Shown here piece by piece: positions 35,716-45,889 of a DNA stretch of 64,000 bases (the first letter of the stretch is position 1; the number at the start of each line of letters is the position of its first letter). The notes under the pieces were generated by a model. That model was not told the DNA's origin. It was given only the letters and a program-made list of their open reading frames with translations, and searched no databases. A program made the position numbers and the translations under genes. Source of the DNA: Prosapia bicincta (taxonomy: Eukaryota; Arthropoda; Insecta; Hemiptera; Cercopidae); NCBI GenBank assembly GCA_036971475.1, contig JBAIZL010000006.1, positions 60,252,398 to 60,316,397 of the forward strand, in the 5' to 3' direction.

Positions 35716-36520
35716 TAAGTATTAATACTTCTTTATGTGAAACACTATGAAGGACAAAATTACAATTGACAATTGTCCATACAACTATGAGCAAGTGGAC
35801 AATTTAATGAAGTTATTCTCAATGATAAAAAACTAATAAGAAACTTTATCATCTTCTGGAGGATGTTTAACCCAAAATCCTCTTGCTATATTGTACCTAA
35901 ATAATTAATTTCAAAAGAGCGGGTTTGTGCAGTGAGGTTATATTTATAAGTCAATGTTTGATGTAACTTTTAATAGCTATTTATCATTTCTGATATCTAA
36001 TACTTTATTCTTTTCAGAATATGTTGTTTAATAATATACAATAGAAAGAAAAAAAGCCAAGGTAGTAGGAAAACGGTATAAGTTTACCAATTTCTTAACA
36101 AAAATGTTTGGTAAAAATATAGTCTTATTGACGTTTTGTTTTTAATTTTTTTTTTAATTTTTAAATTACTCCTAATGTGTAGAACACAAATACCAACTTT
36201 TTTTGCGTGGAAAATACGGAAAGTTACTTTTATCATATTTTAAAAGTTAGTCTGTAATGGCATGTATAGCGTAAACGAGTCTTATTGACGTTGTTTGAAA
36301 TTTTTTTTTAATTACTGATGTTAGTGTGTAAAACACAAATAATAACTTTTTTCCTACGAAAAATTCGGAAGGTTAATATTTTTGCACACTTAATAAAATG
36401 TTAGTCTATAATGGCATGTATAGCGCGAACCAGCACTGCAGTAGCTACACTGCACTGCACTACATCAAAAGACAATTTATTTTAATACTAAACTTAATAT
36501 GTAAATATTTAACTTTTGAT
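35716..36520. repeat. Two tandem ~155-bp repeat units and flank
   Basis: Units starting AGTCTTATTGACGTT at about 36119 and 36274 share ACACAAAT, CGGAAAGTTA or CGGAAGGTTA, TTAGTCTxTAATGGCATGTA and TAGCGxxAAC. The second leads into CAGTAGCTACACTGCACTGC. The first 400 bases (35716-36118) show nothing recognisable. Confidence 0.65.
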
Positions 36521-36770
36521 TATAATTTTATACAACAATATTATACACCTACATTAAAGTATACCTATGAAATGTCCAGTTGGGATAAATTTGGTTATAA
36601 TTTTATTCGACATTAATATCTACCTAGATTAAAACATACCTACAAACTATTCAGTCAGGATAGATTTGATTATAATTTTCTTCAACATTAATATCTACCT
36701 AGATTAAAACATACCTACAAACTATTCAGTCAGGATAGATTTGGTTATAATTTTATACAACATTACTATT
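36521..36770 (+). repeat. Three tandem copies of a 75-bp repeat
   Basis: Starts at 36521, 36596 and 36671, with a partial fourth at 36746. Core TATAATTTTAT...CACCTACATTAAA...CAGTCAGGATAGATTTGGT. Copies 2 and 3 are almost identical. A short ORF across copy 1 is an artefact of the repeat. Confidence 0.9.
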
Positions 36771-37356
36771 CCGCGCCTACATGCCATTAGTTCTACAGAC
36801 TAACATTTTAAATGTGAAGAAAGTCATTTTTCGTATTTTCCGCAGAAAAAAGTTGACATCCGTGTTCTACCAATTGAAACGAGTTAAAAAAAAAAAATTA
36901 TAAACCGTCATTAGGACTACATTTTTATCAAATGTTTAATGTGGTAATAAGTTATAATACATTACTACTATTATAATTATTTTTGTTCTAATTAAACCTA
37001 TTAGTAATTGTCTTTGTTCTTATTACTAATAAGTTATGTGGAAATAGAAAATTTCATTGTAACATTACATAGTACAAATAAAAAAAGGTAGTCAAGACTT
37101 ATAAGTTGTACATAACATTCCAACAATTGCAATTCATCAAACTACTGCCTTACAAATAATTTAGCTGACACTACCAAAATTATAATATATATATTTTTTA
37201 TATGCAAACCTATCCTAATTGAATGAAATTTACCTACATTTTAATACAGCTTTATACTAATATAGTATAAAGTAAAGACATAATCTCTGAAAAATACAAG
37301 AACCTTCATACAAAAGAACCTTTCTCAGTTTTTTATAAATTACAAGTGGTTTTAAG

Positions 37357-37401
<45 letters not shown>

Positions 37402-38391
37402 GTGTGTGTGTGTGTGTATACATAACCAATTATACAAACTAAATGAAATTAAACTGTTTTGTAAACATTCACTTAATACTGTTTCAAGTACCAATTTAAG
37501 TGCAATTAGGTTAGGTTCACATGTTTTTAAAAACTGAATTCCTATTTATTAAAATAACTAAAAATAAACTTATTCGTGTTTAGAATGTATTTTTAAGAAA
37601 AAATATGTGAAATGGAAAAAATCTCAACTTTACACTTATACCTATCTTATAAAACATAATTTGTAAAGTTTCATCTCTATACAAGTAACAATTTTTATAC
37701 AAAGTACTGTACAACTGGTTAATCCCATCTTTATTTTCTTTGTGCATATGTATTAGCCCCTACATCAATAAAACCTTTTTATCAAACCTTATTTTCACGA
37801 CAAATGAAAATTAGGCATATTAACTAAAAACTATTAAAGTCAATATAGAAAATGTGAAATATGTAATGAGTATAAATAAAAGTACGAGGTAATGTTATGT
37901 CTTGATTGATCATGATCACTTGAAGGTAATATAAAAACAAAAAACTATTTACCAAAACTGTTTGTTATTAACATGGTTGAGTAAGTTATAAATATTAATA
38001 TATAAACAATAAGTAGCCTAAAAACCCAGACTGTACTTAGACTTAAAGAATTCACTATTACCTCAACTCAACTATAATATATATTATACTTTAAAATTAC
38101 TACCTAACAAAATCCTTATTTAAAATACTTCATAAGAAAATTAAATGTAGGCAATCTACAATTATAAAATCTAGTCAATGTTTTGTGAAAGCCAAATATT
38201 TTAAGTGGTTTTTTATTATATTATTCTCAGTTACAATATTAACATCAAATATCTAACCATTACCTTAGCTTAGTAGGTTGGTGTTTCAGGAATCCTAACC
38301 TACATTCCAACCTAAGCTACTTCGCATGAAAACTAGAACACGTCATAAAAAATAAAATAAAGTAGTTTCATTAAAAAAATAATTTGCTTAC
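36771..38391. other. eRF3 intron 1, 5' portion: repeat end and (TA)n/(TG)n
   Basis: 36775-36890 is a further copy of the compound repeat (ACTAACATTTTAAATGTG...). (TA)n then (TG)n runs at 37361-37417. The remaining sequence up to the exon 1 donor is AT-rich with no recognised feature. Confidence 0.5.
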
Positions 38392-38602
38392 CATTAGTAA
38401 CAGGACGAACTGGACTATCACCACTCTCTGAATCGGATTTATTTTCCTCCTGTTTAGGAGGTGTGAAAAAAGAAGGCACAAATTCGGCTGCATTAACATT
38501 CAACGTGGAAAATTTAGCCGACATATCGTTTGATTCTGAAGAATCTTCTGGTACCGGGTCTGCTTGTTGTTCCCACGAATCTGGTGCTCCTTGATTAGCC
38601 AT
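38392..38602 (-). CDS. eRF3: eRF3 (GSPT1) coding exon 1 with PAM2 motif
   Basis: Starts at ATG 38602 (minus) and encodes residues 1-70 plus one base, ending at donor AATG|GTAAGC (38391). Begins MANQGAPDSWEQQADPVPED. Residues 31-45, FSTLNVNAAEFVPSF, match the PAM2 consensus (L-N-x-x-A-x-x-F-x-P), the peptide by which eRF3 binds the MLLE domain of poly(A)-binding protein and links termination to the poly(A) tail. A Ser/Asp/Glu-rich stretch follows (NKSDSESGDSPVRPV). eRF3 N-termini are variable, but a PAM2 motif here is a family hallmark. Joins exon 2 in phase 1. The 18.9-kb intron that follows is unusually long and full of transposons. Confidence 0.95.
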
Positions 38603-38725
38603 TTTATACTGTTAATTCTATTGTCAAAAATGTAAGCACTAAATTAACCACTAAATAATTTCACTGAACAAACTCCGCGTGCGTTCTAGTCTGTCCGATT
38701 CTACTTCCTAAACCGGAAGATAATG
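38603..38725 (-). promoter_or_regulatory. Probable eRF3 5' UTR and core promoter
   Basis: No TATA box is visible. On the minus strand a TTCAGTGA initiator-like site lies at 38661-38668. About 40-55 bases upstream of it are two inverted ETS-type cores, CCGGAAG on the plus strand (38713-38719) and AGGAAGT on the minus (38703-38709). Then comes a minus-strand GCCATTATCTT, resembling a YY1-type site. Paired ETS sites near the start are common in housekeeping promoters. All positions are inference from motifs. Confidence 0.35.
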
Positions 38726-41199
38726 GCATTCTGGAAAATTACTACAGAAAAACTAAAGAAACTTAAAATATATACGTTTGAATCACTCTTGTGAACACAT
38801 GATTCATTTTAGGTAACAATATTTTTTTGTATATATTTTAATCTATTGTTGTCAATCGAAATAAATAATATTTTCTTTACAATAAAAGGAAAAGTATGTA
38901 GTAATGAAATAGCCTACTCCTAAACTGTCTCTGATCAAATCTAATACTAAACGCATTGTTTACGTCTTCATATAAATCAAGTATTTTATTATTTCCAGAC
39001 ATAAAAGTTCTAAATAGAATTCAATATATTTTAATCTATTAATATTTTATAATTAGTGTAAACAATTTTTTGAAACAAATAATGAAGTACAAGATTTTTA
39101 TTAATTTCCGTTCATGACCTCTGCTCTCATGATTTCAATATCTGGATTCCAATACTATTATTCATTATGTTATAAAATTACTATACTAAATTATTATCTT
39201 AATAATGTTAAAAAAATGCAATCTCTAATTTGTTATTATCAACGATACATCTGCAATTTCATCTTATTAATGCTCAAAACATCAATTATTATAAAAAAAT
39301 AACAAATATAATTAGATAAATTCCTATAAAAATATAAGTTTATCCCACAGCTAGAATATTATTCAACATAGGCGAAAAATTTATGGTGGATAATAAGGTA
39401 TATGATATAATAAACATATATATATATATATTACAATGTTTTGTAAATTCTACGTTATGGATTTAATGAATTTTCAAGTGGTATTAATTTACTTGGTTAA
39501 ATGTTATTCACCTTTGTTTTCTAATTAAAAAATAACATTTTAAAATATATTTTATTAATGAAATATAAAAGTAGTAATACAGCAATAGTTGAAAAAATTA
39601 CAAGATTTTCTGACTATTACACTAAATTTTTCATTCTTTATAACACTAGTACACAATTTGTACTGTGCTTATTACTCTTTCATATTGGTAAGTCTTAGCT
39701 GTAGCGGGATAATCAAAGCCACATTTTTCTTAGGTTTTTGTAAAGACGAATTGGTAGTTTCTACCTATGAACATCATTTAGCTGTAACTATTACTTTTTG
39801 AAAAAATTGTTTCAGAAATTTAAAAATTCGTTGACAAATTATAGCAATAACTTTCTAGTGCATACTCTTTAAAACCTTTAATTAAAAGGCACATAAAAAA
39901 AAGGTCTCATTATTTTAATAATTTTAAGAAAGACAAAGGAAAAACACTTTATACTATTGTCAACTTTGTGACAAATATATCTGCCAGGGACTTTTAAAAT
40001 CTATCTTCCAAAACTGCTGGGACAAAAAACTGTGTGGTAGAGAAGTAAACGAAATGTGAATATTTTTCATGCAAGTCAATATTTTTAAAATGAAATCGTG
40101 TTAAGTACATGATATATTATTTTTTTAAAAAATTTTATACTTTCCCCTTTTGCTCAATTTTTTAAAAATTCATTTACCTTAATGTTTATTTCAATTATTT
40201 GTAATATGACAATAACGTTTGGAGATAATTGATATTTTTATTTAATTATGTAAATCTAAAAGTGATATTTTCTTTTTACTAAAATTAGTTAAGTATTTTT
40301 ATTATTAACTTGACTATTGTGATCATGAAACTGAAATAATAAGGCTATGTCACTTTTTCTTATCACTGATAATGCTTTGTATTAGAAAATTTGAAAGACA
40401 AAAAAATATTTGGACAAATTTTCAAACATTCATTTTAGCATAATTTAATTGGGAAACAAACCAGTATCTCACAGGAGACTGCATGTCCTAATGTGGCAAA
40501 AATGCTGCCAGTAATGGAAGGTTAAATAGTGTACAGAATAATTAAGAACTCTTTAACTGAAATGAAAAAGGCTTTTAATATATTATTTGAAAGAGATTAT
40601 CAAATTTTGTGTATCTACTGCTGGAGTTTCTAAGCCATACTTATAATTTTTGTGTGTTTATTCACATTTTCAAGGTAATCAAATGAAATAGATACTATTG
40701 CCTATTGTAGATAATAGGATGCTACAGATATAACATCCTTTAGTTTGGAATATAGGAGAGAATCACATTTATTTGATGGAGACTTACTCAATATTGATGG
40801 AGTAGCCAGGACGAATTGGGGGGGGGGCAACCCAGAGGGTCAGAGAGTGGAGCCCTCCCAGCAAAAGTTTGGACATTTTTATCTCTATAAATCATATTTC
40901 ATGGTATTTTGGCACCTAAAATTTCACAATTGTTGGGCCCTCAAGGAGTAATTTTGCTAAAAACGTAGAGCGGTTTTATGTGGTAATATTTATCTCCTAA
41001 AACTACTTGGTTTGAAGGGAGGATGTGCCCCCTGGGAGTAGGGAAGTATATCCATTATCCCCCATGAAGAATAAAATATAAGGAAAGGTAGGTGAAATTA
41101 CAATAGTATTAAGGTATAAACAATGAAATTTTAATATAAACTCAATGAACAATAAGGCCACTCAAAAGGTATTATGAAGAAAATTAAGCTAAAATAAAA
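38726..41199. other. Intergenic, mostly unrecognised
   Basis: AT-rich DNA upstream of eRF3. No divergent gene was found on the plus strand. Near 40800-41050 is a patch with G- and C-tracts (GGGGGGGG at 40819; TGTGCCCCCTGGGAG near 41026) that resembles a short non-autonomous element but has no clear termini. Confidence 0.35.
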
Positions 41200-41990
41200 A
41201 TGGGCAACGAAGTGACTACATCATTCAAAACAATGAAGGGCCTAAGACAAGAGTACTGTTTATTACTCACTTCATGTAAGATCTGCCTGGACAGATTCCT
41301 AGAGAAATGAAGTAGAAAATGCAGAAATATGGGAATACGTGTGGGAGATGATAAGCGGTTTACACTATTCTTCTCAGATGATCAAATAATAGCGAAAGAC
41401 AAACACGACCTTAGTTATATGATAAGAAAACTACAGGAGGAATATGAGATAGCAAGCTTAACAACGAACATTCCAAAATGTGAATATCTAATAGCACGCA
41501 AAGACAAGATTTGTAACCTCATCTTGGAAAACAGCAAAATCAATGGGATATAAACGTGTCCCATATAGGCCTATATCAATAGGCGATTTTTAACAAGAAA
41601 GGCAATAGTGAGGATAAAATCAGGGAAAGAATAAACAATGGCAAACCAGTAACACAAACCTTAAACTATCTTCTCTGGCAAAAGACAATCACGAAAGAAA
41701 CATATTTATAAAAGTGTTGTTTAGGTAGTTACACTCTATGGTTCAAAGGTATGGTTGATCAAAAATTAATGAAGATCAAAATGAACTATTTACGACAAAG
41801 CTGCAGTAAATTGAAACTTGAAAGAGTCAGAAATAACCAAATACAAAATGAAAAGTAAAAAATATATGGGAGGAGATAGTAGAAAAACAATTAGCATGGT
41901 TTGGACATGTAAAGAGGATAGCAGAAGACAAGTTGCCCGGAAAGGTACTAGAGTGGTTTCCCCCTGAGAAAAGAAAGAGAGGACAGCCAT
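41200..41990 (+). pseudogene. RTE-like reverse transcriptase fragment
   Basis: Begins GNEVTTSFKTMKGLRQECCL, matching the GLRQG motif, and continues ICLDRFLEKW. 41329-41553 is open and reads FTLFFSDDQIIAKDKHDLSY, the catalytic Y/F-x-D-D box in the form FSDDQ, then MIRKLQEEYEIASLTTN...KCEYL. After a break, 41890-41985 gives the QLAWFGHVKR and KVLEWFPPEKRKRGQP C-terminal region. Order and motifs fit insect RTE-type or related non-LTR elements. The 5' half, including endonuclease, is missing and frames are broken. Confidence 0.75.
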
Positions 41991-42112
41991 GAAGAAGTTG
42001 GCATTAAGAAAGCAATGAAATGAATGCAAGAAAACTAGAAGAGGGACATATGATAGAAGATATATGATAGAAGAAATTGGGTTAGAGGGCTGGCAAAAGC
42101 TGTTGCCGTTTT

Positions 42113-42333
42113 GAACAAAGAATACGCAAATCGATTGATAATTGATTATTATACCATAAGTTACACAAATAATGACCGGTTAATGCAATTCACAAATAAT
42201 CTTCAGAGGACAAAATAAATACAGAAAATAATTTAAAATGTCGATGTATTTGACGGATTATAACATGTACATTTATATGTCTAACTATTTACAATACGTA
42301 CATAAGTATATGTCAAAAGTAAGTATGTATGTA
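42113..42333. mobile_element. Fragment of pogo/Tigger-like element 1 family
   Basis: Matches 8305-8520 almost throughout (GAACAAAGAATACGCAAA ... TATATGTCAAAAGTAAGTAT), lacking both termini. The match ends where the hAT-like terminus begins, suggesting interruption by the hAT element. Confidence 0.8.
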
Positions 42334-42561
42334 CAGTATATACGCAGGCGCGCACCCACGGGGGGGGGGGGCTAAAGGGGCTGTAGCCCCCCCTCAAGAA
42401 AAAAAGAAAAAAAATTACATTCAGTTTTTAAATCCGCCAATAGTAGATACATCGCATACTGAATACTGGTTTACGAGAGTTACATTTCACTACAACTACG
42501 AAATAAATTGTCACGCATGGAAGTGACCTAATATTAATTTGCTTAAATTATTTTGGGTTAG

Positions 42562-44040
42562 ATTGGAGAGCCTGATCGGAAGAAATTGGCCAGTCCTGTT
42601 CTTGATGAAGCTGGTACTTCAGCCTCAAGCTCCAGTCATACATCGGATAATGTCAACATAGAATACAGCAGTAAAATGGACATTTCTTTGTACAAAAATA
42701 AGTGGCTCTCAGGCACAGAGAAGTTACATGTTTTGGAAAACTTGTGGGTTCCATCTTCCAACTACACGTTTCCAGCGACGACTCATGGAAAGCAGGAGAG
42801 GAAGTTTTTGTATTCCTGGTTGCAAAAGTGTAAGTGGTTGTCATACTCTGAGATAGAAAACCGGGCTTACTGCACTTATTGTGTACTCTTTGCTCCAACT
42901 GAAGTGGGTATGAGATCATCCCAGAAAACAGGCCAGCTTGTCCAAGAAGGATTCCAAAATTGGAAAAAGGCTATTGAAAAATTTGAGTCACATTCTCATT
43001 TACAACACCACAAACATGCCATGATCGATTTCAACAATTTGAAAACAGTAATGGGAGGGAAGATGAATCCCATAGACAGATCTTTGGATGTAGGCAAAGC
43101 CAATCAGGCGAAAGAAAATGCGGAGAAGTTAAAACCAATAATAGAAACGGTAATTTTTTATGGACGACAGGGAATAGTTCTTAGAGGCCACAGAGACTAT
43201 GGAGACTTCAACTTAGATGCAATGCCCGATGATAATGAGGGGAATTTCAGAGCCCTATTGCGGATGCGTATTGAAGCAGGTGATGCAAAATTAAGAGACC
43301 ATTTCAAGTCATGTGGTAAAAATGCCACTTATATAAGCTGGAACATGCAAAACCAAATCATTGATGCTTGTGACAAAGTAATAAAAAGTCGCATAGTCAA
43401 AGATGTTAAAGATGCTACTTTTTTCAGTGTGTTAGCTGATGAGACTACAGACGTGTCGACTCAAGAACAGTTTTCATTGTCTGTGAGGTATGTCTCTCAT
43501 AACACGAAGGATGGTTATAAGATTAATGAAAAGTTTTTGCAGTTTGTGCCTCTAGAGTCAACGACTGGCGAGGTGCTTGGAGAAACACTGTTGAAAGGGC
43601 TTGAAGAGTGCAATCTTGAAATAAAAGATCTGAGAGGACAAGGATATGATGGCACATCAGTCATGGGCGGAAAGGTCAAAGGTGCTCAGGCTGTTGTGCA
43701 GAAACGTTGCCCGAAGGCAGTATATGTACACTGCACGTCACACAGCCTTAATTTAGCCATTACAAATGCTGCAGAGGTCAGATCTATCAGAAATTGTTTT
43801 GGCACTACTGAAAAAGTATGGTCTTTTTTTAACACACCAAAGAGGCAAAATGTTCTCCAGGGAAAAATTGAAACCCTAGCACCAAAAACTAAGAAACAAA
43901 AACTCAAACAGCTATGCCCAACCAGATGGGTTCAAAGGCATGATGCTGTCCTCGTCATGAAGGAGCTGTACAGGTCTTTGTACAAAAACCATAAAGGGAT
44001 AACATACAAAGACTGGACACAACCTATTTATAAATTATGA
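42562..44040 (+). CDS. hAT-family transposase (TTF zinc finger + DUF4371), C-terminally truncated
   Basis: Open from 42562, after a possible splice acceptor TTTTGGGTTAG; no ATG occurs until codon ~30 of the ORF (MDISLYKNKW), so a 5' exon may be missing. Counted from 42586, residues ~65-150 form a TTF-type zinc finger (FLYSWLQKCKWL, CTYC, SHSHLQHHKHA). A DUF4371-like transposase core follows, with ADETTDVS (Asp ~285), GQGYDGTSVMGG (Asp ~355) and VHCTSHSLNLA, the CxxH region after the second Asp. The reading stays open for almost 500 codons but ends before the catalytic Glu and the hAT dimerisation domain. Proteins of this type (ZMYM1-like) are often annotated as host genes; here the context is plainly transposon. 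Confidence 0.9.
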   Translation: MGEPDRKKLASPVLDEAGTSASSSSHTSDNVNIEYSSKMDISLYKNKWLSGTEKLHVLENLWVPSSNYTFPATTHGKQERKFLYSWLQKCKWLSYSEIENRAYCTYCVLFAPTEVGMRSSQKTGQLVQEGFQNWKKAIEKFESHSHLQHHKHAMIDFNNLKTVMGGKMNPIDRSLDVGKANQAKENAEKLKPIIETVIFYGRQGIVLRGHRDYGDFNLDAMPDDNEGNFRALLRMRIEAGDAKLRDHFKSCGKNATYISWNMQNQIIDACDKVIKSRIVKDVKDATFFSVLADETTDVSTQEQFSLSVRYVSHNTKDGYKINEKFLQFVPLESTTGEVLGETLLKGLEECNLEIKDLRGQGYDGTSVMGGKVKGAQAVVQKRCPKAVYVHCTSHSLNLAITNAAEVRSIRNCFGTTEKVWSFFNTPKRQNVLQGKIETLAPKTKKQKLKQLCPTRWVQRHDAVLVMKELYRSLYKNHKGITYKDWTQPIYKL

Positions 44041-44070
44041 AAACCTTTGACAATCTCACACCTATAATAC

Positions 44071-44083
44071 TTGATAAGATACA
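44071..44083. repeat. 13-bp target-site duplication, left copy
   Basis: TTGATAAGATACA, identical to 46878-46890; brackets the non-LTR element. Confidence 0.9.
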
Positions 44084-44097
44084 TACTTTACTTTACT

Positions 44098-44745
44098 TTA
44101 TCCAATGCTCGCCCTTGGCTGTTGAACCATTCGGCGTCGAGCCTCCCAGTAACGACCGGTTCTGGACAGCTGGTCGTCCAGTTCAGGACAGGTTGAAATG
44201 TGGTCCCCATTCATGACACCATTGAGACAGAGCGGACACGTATCGGACTCCGCTAGGCCAAAACGGTAGAGGTGGGCCTGGAGATAGTCGTGTCCTGTCA
44301 GAAGTCGAAAGTCAGCCACGGCAGTTGCTCTATCGCTTGTGGGCACCAAAGGACCGCGACTGCTAAGTGATGCCCACTGTTTCCCCCTGCTGGTTTCCTC
44401 ATGATCTTTTTTAATTGAGCGTTTAAGGATTGCATCAATAAGGTGTTTGGCAGAGGTGAGGCTGGTTTCTGCATATGGTTGTTCCATCTGCGTTCCATTT
44501 TTTGCAAGGTCGTCTGCTCTTTCGTTACCTGTGATGCCAACGTGACTTGGGATCTACTGAAGGCTAATTGACCATTCATTTTGGAAAAAATGTGAGATTG
44601 CTTCTCGGCAGTGGAATATGTTCGAACAGTCTGTTGAAGAGTTGTCGGCTATTGCAATTATGGCGGCTTGGGAGTCTATAAAGAAAACAGCTCGTTGGTG
44701 GTTCGTTGCTGGGGGATGCGCAGCAAGAGCCTCTGCGGCCAGTCA
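44098..44745 (-). pseudogene. Non-LTR RNase H C-part and zinc-knuckle region
   Basis: Minus strand: FFIDSQAAIIAI (RNase H DSQ strand), IPSHVGITGNERADDLAKNG (RNase H 'HVGI.GNE.AD' active-site segment, near 44540), then a C-terminal extension with TCPLCLNGVMNGDHISTCPE, a CxxC-H-C motif, ending in a stop at 44098-44100. The frame shifts at least once between these parts. Confidence 0.8.
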
Positions 44746-44997
44746 CACTGCCGTTACTTCCCCATCAAAATTACTTGTGTTTGCCCCAAAGCCCTGGCTG
44801 ATTTCAAATAGCTTGGAGAAAGCTCCAGCCCCAGCTCCAGTAGGATTGAGTTTAGATCCATCAGTGTAGATGTGCAGCCAGTCTGGTTCAGGATATAAAG
44901 TGTGGATTGTCTCGAGGGCAGAAATCTTTAGTTCTTCTGGGAGTGCAAGATGCTTGGGGGTTTTAAAGTTTAGTAATGACAAACTTTTGAGAGGCAT
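44743..44997 (-). pseudogene. Non-LTR RNase H N-part
   Basis: Encodes WLHIYTDGSKLNPTGAGAGA, the first RNase H strand with the catalytic Asp, followed by GEVTAV and AAEALAAHPP (catalytic Glu helix). The linker from the RT ORF is in another frame and looks shortened. Confidence 0.8.
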
Positions 44998-45096
44998 GGC
45001 AATAGTCGGCTTGTTGAAAGTTTTGAGCGGGGTTGGGTTTGATTCACCGATGCAATACCTTCTTCTAAGTTCTTCAGCGTGTTGTAGTGGGCAACC

Positions 45097-45879
45097 TCAC
45101 TTTGTACTAGTTAGTCTTTTTAACAAATTTGTTCGCTTGCTAGCGCGCTCAGCAACCTCTTGTATGTAATTTTTCCATGAGAGTCTAGTGTCCAGATTAA
45201 CACCCAAGTATTTGGACAATTTAGACTCTGGTAGGCAACTCTTTTTATAATTGAGCTCAATGGTTGGGGGCTTGGTGGAGAGAGTGAAAAACTGAAAAAT
45301 TGTTTTCTCAGGATTAACTGTCATTTTATTGCAGTCGGCCCATAGCCCAATGTTTTCCAATACTAGGTTCATAGTTCCTTCAAGGTGGTCAGTCTTGTTA
45401 GTAGTATTCCACACAATGACGTCATCAGCATACAGCAGGTATGATGTGCCAGGTGTCTTTTCGATGGCGGCGGTGAGGTCATTAATCATTGTGTTGAAGA
45501 GAAGACAACTGAGCACGGCTCCCTGAGGTAAACCTTGTTTTTGGACTTTAAAATTGGAGACAGCACTCATGAACCTCGTCCTTATCAGGCGCTGGGTTAG
45601 GAAATTTTTTATCCACTTCATCATATTGTTTACCACCCCCAGTTTCGCTAGTTTTGATAGTAGCAATTGCTTCCACACTTTATCATATGCAGCTTTAAAA
45701 TCAATTAGTACGGCCAGGATGGACTGCCTTCTGTGGAAACCATTCTTCACAGCTTGAGTGAACTTCACCAGTTGGTCAACAGTAGAGCGGTTTTGGCGAA
45801 AACCTGCTTGGGCTTCACTTATTGCTCCTTTCATTTCTAAGAAGTTTCTCAGTCTTAGCTCAATCATCTTTTCAGCCAC
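45097..45879 (-). CDS. Non-LTR reverse transcriptase (catalytic part)
   Basis: 260 codons open on the minus strand. Motifs in order: AGFRQNRSTVDQLVKF (RT motif 2a), AVLIDFKAAYDKVWKQLL (motif A with Asp), QGLPQGAVLSCLLFNTMIND (motif B), SYLLYADDVIVW (motif C, YADD, codons at about 45418-45432) and KYLGVNLDTRLSW (thumb entry). The upstream part is in 45897-46187 (LKNGKAAGPDRIFPEFIKHL) after a frameshift near 45890. As part of a broken element it is not expected to be functional alone. Confidence 0.9.
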   Translation of the reverse strand: MAEKMIELRLRNFLEMKGAISEAQAGFRQNRSTVDQLVKFTQAVKNGFHRRQSILAVLIDFKAAYDKVWKQLLLSKLAKLGVVNNMMKWIKNFLTQRLIRTRFMSAVSNFKVQKQGLPQGAVLSCLLFNTMINDLTAAIEKTPGTSYLLYADDVIVWNTTNKTDHLEGTMNLVLENIGLWADCNKMTVNPEKTIFQFFTLSTKPPTIELNYKKSCLPESKLSKYLGVNLDTRLSWKNYIQEVAERASKRTNLLKRLTSTK

Positions 45880-45889
45880 CTTTGAGCAG

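Larger units (their letters stand above)
42345..44083 (+). mobile_element. hAT-like element (ZMYM/DUF4371 type), 3' truncated
   Basis: Candidate left end CAGGCGCGCACCCACGGGGG at 42345, followed by a G-tract and GGCTGTAGCCCCCC, the style of hAT ends in this group. The transposase ORF follows. No right terminus was found: homology stops near 44040, shortly before the region where a Penelope-like element and a non-LTR element begin. The left end is inferred from its sequence style and its abrupt junction with the pogo fragment. Confidence 0.65.
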
